Source: Klebsiella pneumoniae (GTDB taxonomy: Bacteria; Pseudomonadota; Gammaproteobacteria; Pseudomonadales; Azotimanducaceae). From it: 33,112 nucleotides of DNA. Below the pieces are notes generated by a model that saw nothing but the letters and a program-made list of their open reading frames with translations, made no database searches and was not told the origin of the DNA. The stretch covers positions 1 to 33,112 of the forward strand of contig CAMAVY010000024.1 in the NCBI GenBank assembly GCA_945861675.1, written 5' to 3'. Shown in pieces: positions 31,065 to 33,112 of the stretch. How positions within the stretch are numbered: position 1 is the first letter of the stretch; each line of letters starts with the position of its first letter. The position numbers and the translations under genes are program-made.

Positions 31065-33112
31065 ATGTACCGCCGTAGGAACCAATTTGTCCGTAAGCCG
31101 CTGAGGCTTGCGTTCATGACCGTACTTGCATCGACCGCGCTCGTGCAGGCCGTCAGTGCGCAAGAGGCCGCGCCGGCCAAGCAGGAAGCCGGCAAGCTCG
31201 AAGAGATCATCGTTACCGGTACAAAGCGGGACGTCAGCCAGCAGGAAGCGCCGCTCGCGGTCACCGCGATCACGGGTGAGAGCCTTGAAGCCACGTTCTC
31301 CACTGATCTGCGCACGCTTGGCTCGATGGCACCGAACGTGGTGTTGACCAACCAGACCGGCTTCAACGCCATCGCCGGTGGTATTCGTGGCACGGGGTCC
31401 ATTTCGATCCTCACCACGCAGGACGCTAGCGTCGGCATCTCCATCGACGACTTCGCGCTGAACCACGTGCAGGCGCAGTTCGTCGAACTGTTCGACATCG
31501 ACCAGATCGAGATCTACCGCGGTCCGCAGGGCACCCTGTTCGGCAAGAACAGCACCGGTGGTGCGATCCAGATCACCACGAAGCGTCCGAACATGGACGA
31601 GTTCGAGTCGACTGTGGCGCTGACCTACGGCTCGATCAAGGGCAACGAGCAGCGCAAGGTAAAAGCTGCGTTCGACCTGCCGTTGATTCCTGGCGAGTTG
31701 GCGTTCCGCTTTGCGGGTGTGTACGACAGCTCCGAAGGCTTCTACACCAACAGCAAGAAGGCATCGGACTTTCCGAACAACATTCCGCTGTTCGCAGCGT
31801 TTGGCTTGAACCCGATCAATGCGCCACTGCCGCCGGAACTGAACACCGGCACATCTGGTGCCCATGAAAGCCTGAACGACAAGAACATCTTTGCGGGCAA
31901 GGCCAAACTATTGTGGCAGCCGAATGACTCGTACGAGGCCTATGGGATCTACGAGATCGTGCGCGACCGGTCGGATTCACCTCCGGGTGTGAACGAGTCG
32001 CCGGCGGGCGAAGGCTTTCTGCTGCCAGCACTGGGTTTCTCCGGTATCCAGGCCGCAAATCACAGCGATCCGTTCAAGACGGGTGTGACCCAGCAGGGTA
32101 ATGGCGTCAATCTGCGTGCGGGTCACCAGGTCGACGTTGACGGCATCTATCTGAAGCAGTCGCTTGAGCTCGGCAACTTCACCCTGAAGTCGGTCACGGG
32201 CTATCGCTATCAGGAGGAGACACTCGCCAGCACCTACACGGGTGAAGCGTTCAACTCACTCTTCGATGCATCACGTAACCTTGAGCGTACCCAGTTCCAG
32301 CAGGAATTCCGGCTGATTTCGAACCTGGATGGCCCGTTCAACTTCGTTGCGGGTGCAGGCTACTTCACCGACGACCTCGACTTCAGGTCAATTGCGACCG
32401 TGGGTCTGCAATCGTTGCTGCCGGCGTTTAACACCACGACGAACAGCTTCCTCGACACGCGCGGCTTCATTAACCTTAACCTGGACTTCATCAACGATCC
32501 GGGCGTGGGCAACGTGCAGCAGGAGCGGAAGTCCTATGCGGTGTATGCCGACGGCACGTATGAGATCTCTGATCAGTTCAGCCTGACGGCGGGTGTGCGT
32601 TACACATACGACCAGAAGGACTTCACCAAGCACGCCAGTGGTGGCGGTGCCTGCAATGAGTTCACCAAGGCCGCAGACGCGCGCTTGATTAACCCGGCGC
32701 TGCCCTTCAGCCTGGCGAACTGCAGGACGGACAACCGTTCAAGCGCGTTGAGCCGTTTTGGCCTGCGTGGCAATCAGTACGACCCACGCGACGACCTCGG
32801 CCCGGATTCGCACTACGGTTTGAACCTGGAAGACGACGACAAGTGGGCTGACGTGACGTGGCGTGTTGCTGCGAACTACAAGATTGATGACCAGCAACTC
32901 GTGTACGGCACGATCTCGACCGGTTATCTGTCCGGTGGTTTCAGCGAAACCTGCTCGTCAGTGAGGACCTGCCAATCCTTCGATCCTGAGACCAACACGA
33001 ACTTCGAAGTGGGTTTCAAGGGCGACTTCCTGGATAGCACCCTGCGCGCCAACGTGGCCGTGTTCTACATGGCTTTCAAGGATCTGCAGCGCAACCAGGT
33101 GGTGCCGTTCAC
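31065..33112 (+). CDS. TonB-dependent outer-membrane receptor, 3' end outside the window
   Basis: 682 complete codons are visible and the frame is still open at the edge; relatives are about 750-850 residues. An N-terminal signal peptide (RLAFMTVLASTALVQAVSAQ) is followed by the TonB box region KLEEIIVTGTKRDVSQQEAP. The plug domain follows, with IRGTGSISILTTQDASVGIS and IEIYRGPQGTLFGKNSTGGA, then barrel strands such as FTLKSVTGYRYQEET. It lacks clear siderophore-type features and belongs to the large, poorly characterised group common in gammaproteobacteria and sphingomonads that take up hydrophobic or oligomeric substrates. Its position opposite the acyl-CoA operon suggests import of that operon's substrate (inference). 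Confidence 0.95.
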   Translation, partial: MYRRRNQFVRKPLRLAFMTVLASTALVQAVSAQEAAPAKQEAGKLEEIIVTGTKRDVSQQEAPLAVTAITGESLEATFSTDLRTLGSMAPNVVLTNQTGFNAIAGGIRGTGSISILTTQDASVGISIDDFALNHVQAQFVELFDIDQIEIYRGPQGTLFGKNSTGGAIQITTKRPNMDEFESTVALTYGSIKGNEQRKVKAAFDLPLIPGELAFRFAGVYDSSEGFYTNSKKASDFPNNIPLFAAFGLNPINAPLPPELNTGTSGAHESLNDKNIFAGKAKLLWQPNDSYEAYGIYEIVRDRSDSPPGVNESPAGEGFLLPALGFSGIQAANHSDPFKTGVTQQGNGVNLRAGHQVDVDGIYLKQSLELGNFTLKSVTGYRYQEETLASTYTGEAFNSLFDASRNLERTQFQQEFRLISNLDGPFNFVAGAGYFTDDLDFRSIATVGLQSLLPAFNTTTNSFLDTRGFINLNLDFINDPGVGNVQQERKSYAVYADGTYEISDQFSLTAGVRYTYDQKDFTKHASGGGACNEFTKAADARLINPALPFSLANCRTDNRSSALSRFGLRGNQYDPRDDLGPDSHYGLNLEDDDKWADVTWRVAANYKIDDQQLVYGTISTGYLSGGFSETCSSVRTCQSFDPETNTNFEVGFKGDFLDSTLRANVAVFYMAFKDLQRNQVVPF

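Overview
The window is about 33.1 kb of GC-rich, gene-dense DNA. It carries a TonB-dependent receptor with an EEIIVTGTK-type TonB box, a TonB-like gene, two cytochrome P450s with separate ferredoxins, CoA-ligase/MaoC/thiolase genes and many single-gene oxidoreductases. This fits a Gram-negative, catabolically versatile proteobacterium, most likely an environmental gammaproteobacterium of the steroid-, terpene- or hydrocarbon-degrading kind. The taxonomic call is inference from gene content only. No rRNA, tRNA, CRISPR array, transposase or integrase was seen.

Layout. (1) 1-7.1 kb: the 3' end of an alpha/beta hydrolase, an ACS-family MFS transporter (-), a broken FAD monooxygenase (+), a LysR regulator (-) divergent from a coupled quinone-reductase-like MDR and an LLM-type flavin/F420 oxidoreductase (+), then a TonB-like gene (-) broken by two in-frame stops. 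(2) 7.3-14.1 kb (+): a co-directional run of 2OG-Fe(II) dioxygenase, GNAT, SMP-30/lactonase, DUF7064/7065-like protein, small helical protein, APH-like protein without its catalytic Asp, MoaD/ThiS-like protein and Asp-box propeller protein. (3) 14.1-19.0 kb: two divergent P450 modules. One is P450 plus a single-cluster ferredoxin (-). The other is SnoaL-like, 7Fe-type ferredoxin, P450 and SDR (+). (4) 19.0-23.5 kb: a methyltransferase (-) and a GFA-family protein (+), then a minus-strand group of spinster-type MFS, SnoaL-like, GST and VOC proteins. (5) 23.6-25.7 kb: a Nif11-like/dimeric-barrel fusion, a 22-bp-arm inverted repeat and an internally deleted DUF222-HNH gene. (6) 25.7-30.8 kb (-): a tightly coupled acyl-CoA operon of MDR reductase, acyl-CoA ligase, two MaoC-type dehydratases, a thiolase-fold protein and a DUF35 zinc-ribbon protein. 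(7) 31.1 kb to the edge (+): a divergent TonB-dependent receptor that runs off the window.

How the parts may work together (inference): the receptor imports a hydrophobic substrate, P450s and dehydrogenases oxidise it, and the ligase/MaoC/thiolase-DUF35 operon shortens an acyl-CoA. The thiolase-fold protein appears to lack the usual nucleophilic Cys and is coupled to a DUF35 protein. This recalls the Ltp2-ChsH2 retro-aldolase of steroid side-chain degradation.

Two features of the DNA itself stand out. Short tandem duplications with unit lengths of 9, 14, 15, 17 and 18 bp recur, several of them exactly at gene ends or just before a ribosome binding site. Several genes also show in-frame nonsense codons or internal in-frame deletions, so this stretch looks partly eroded.
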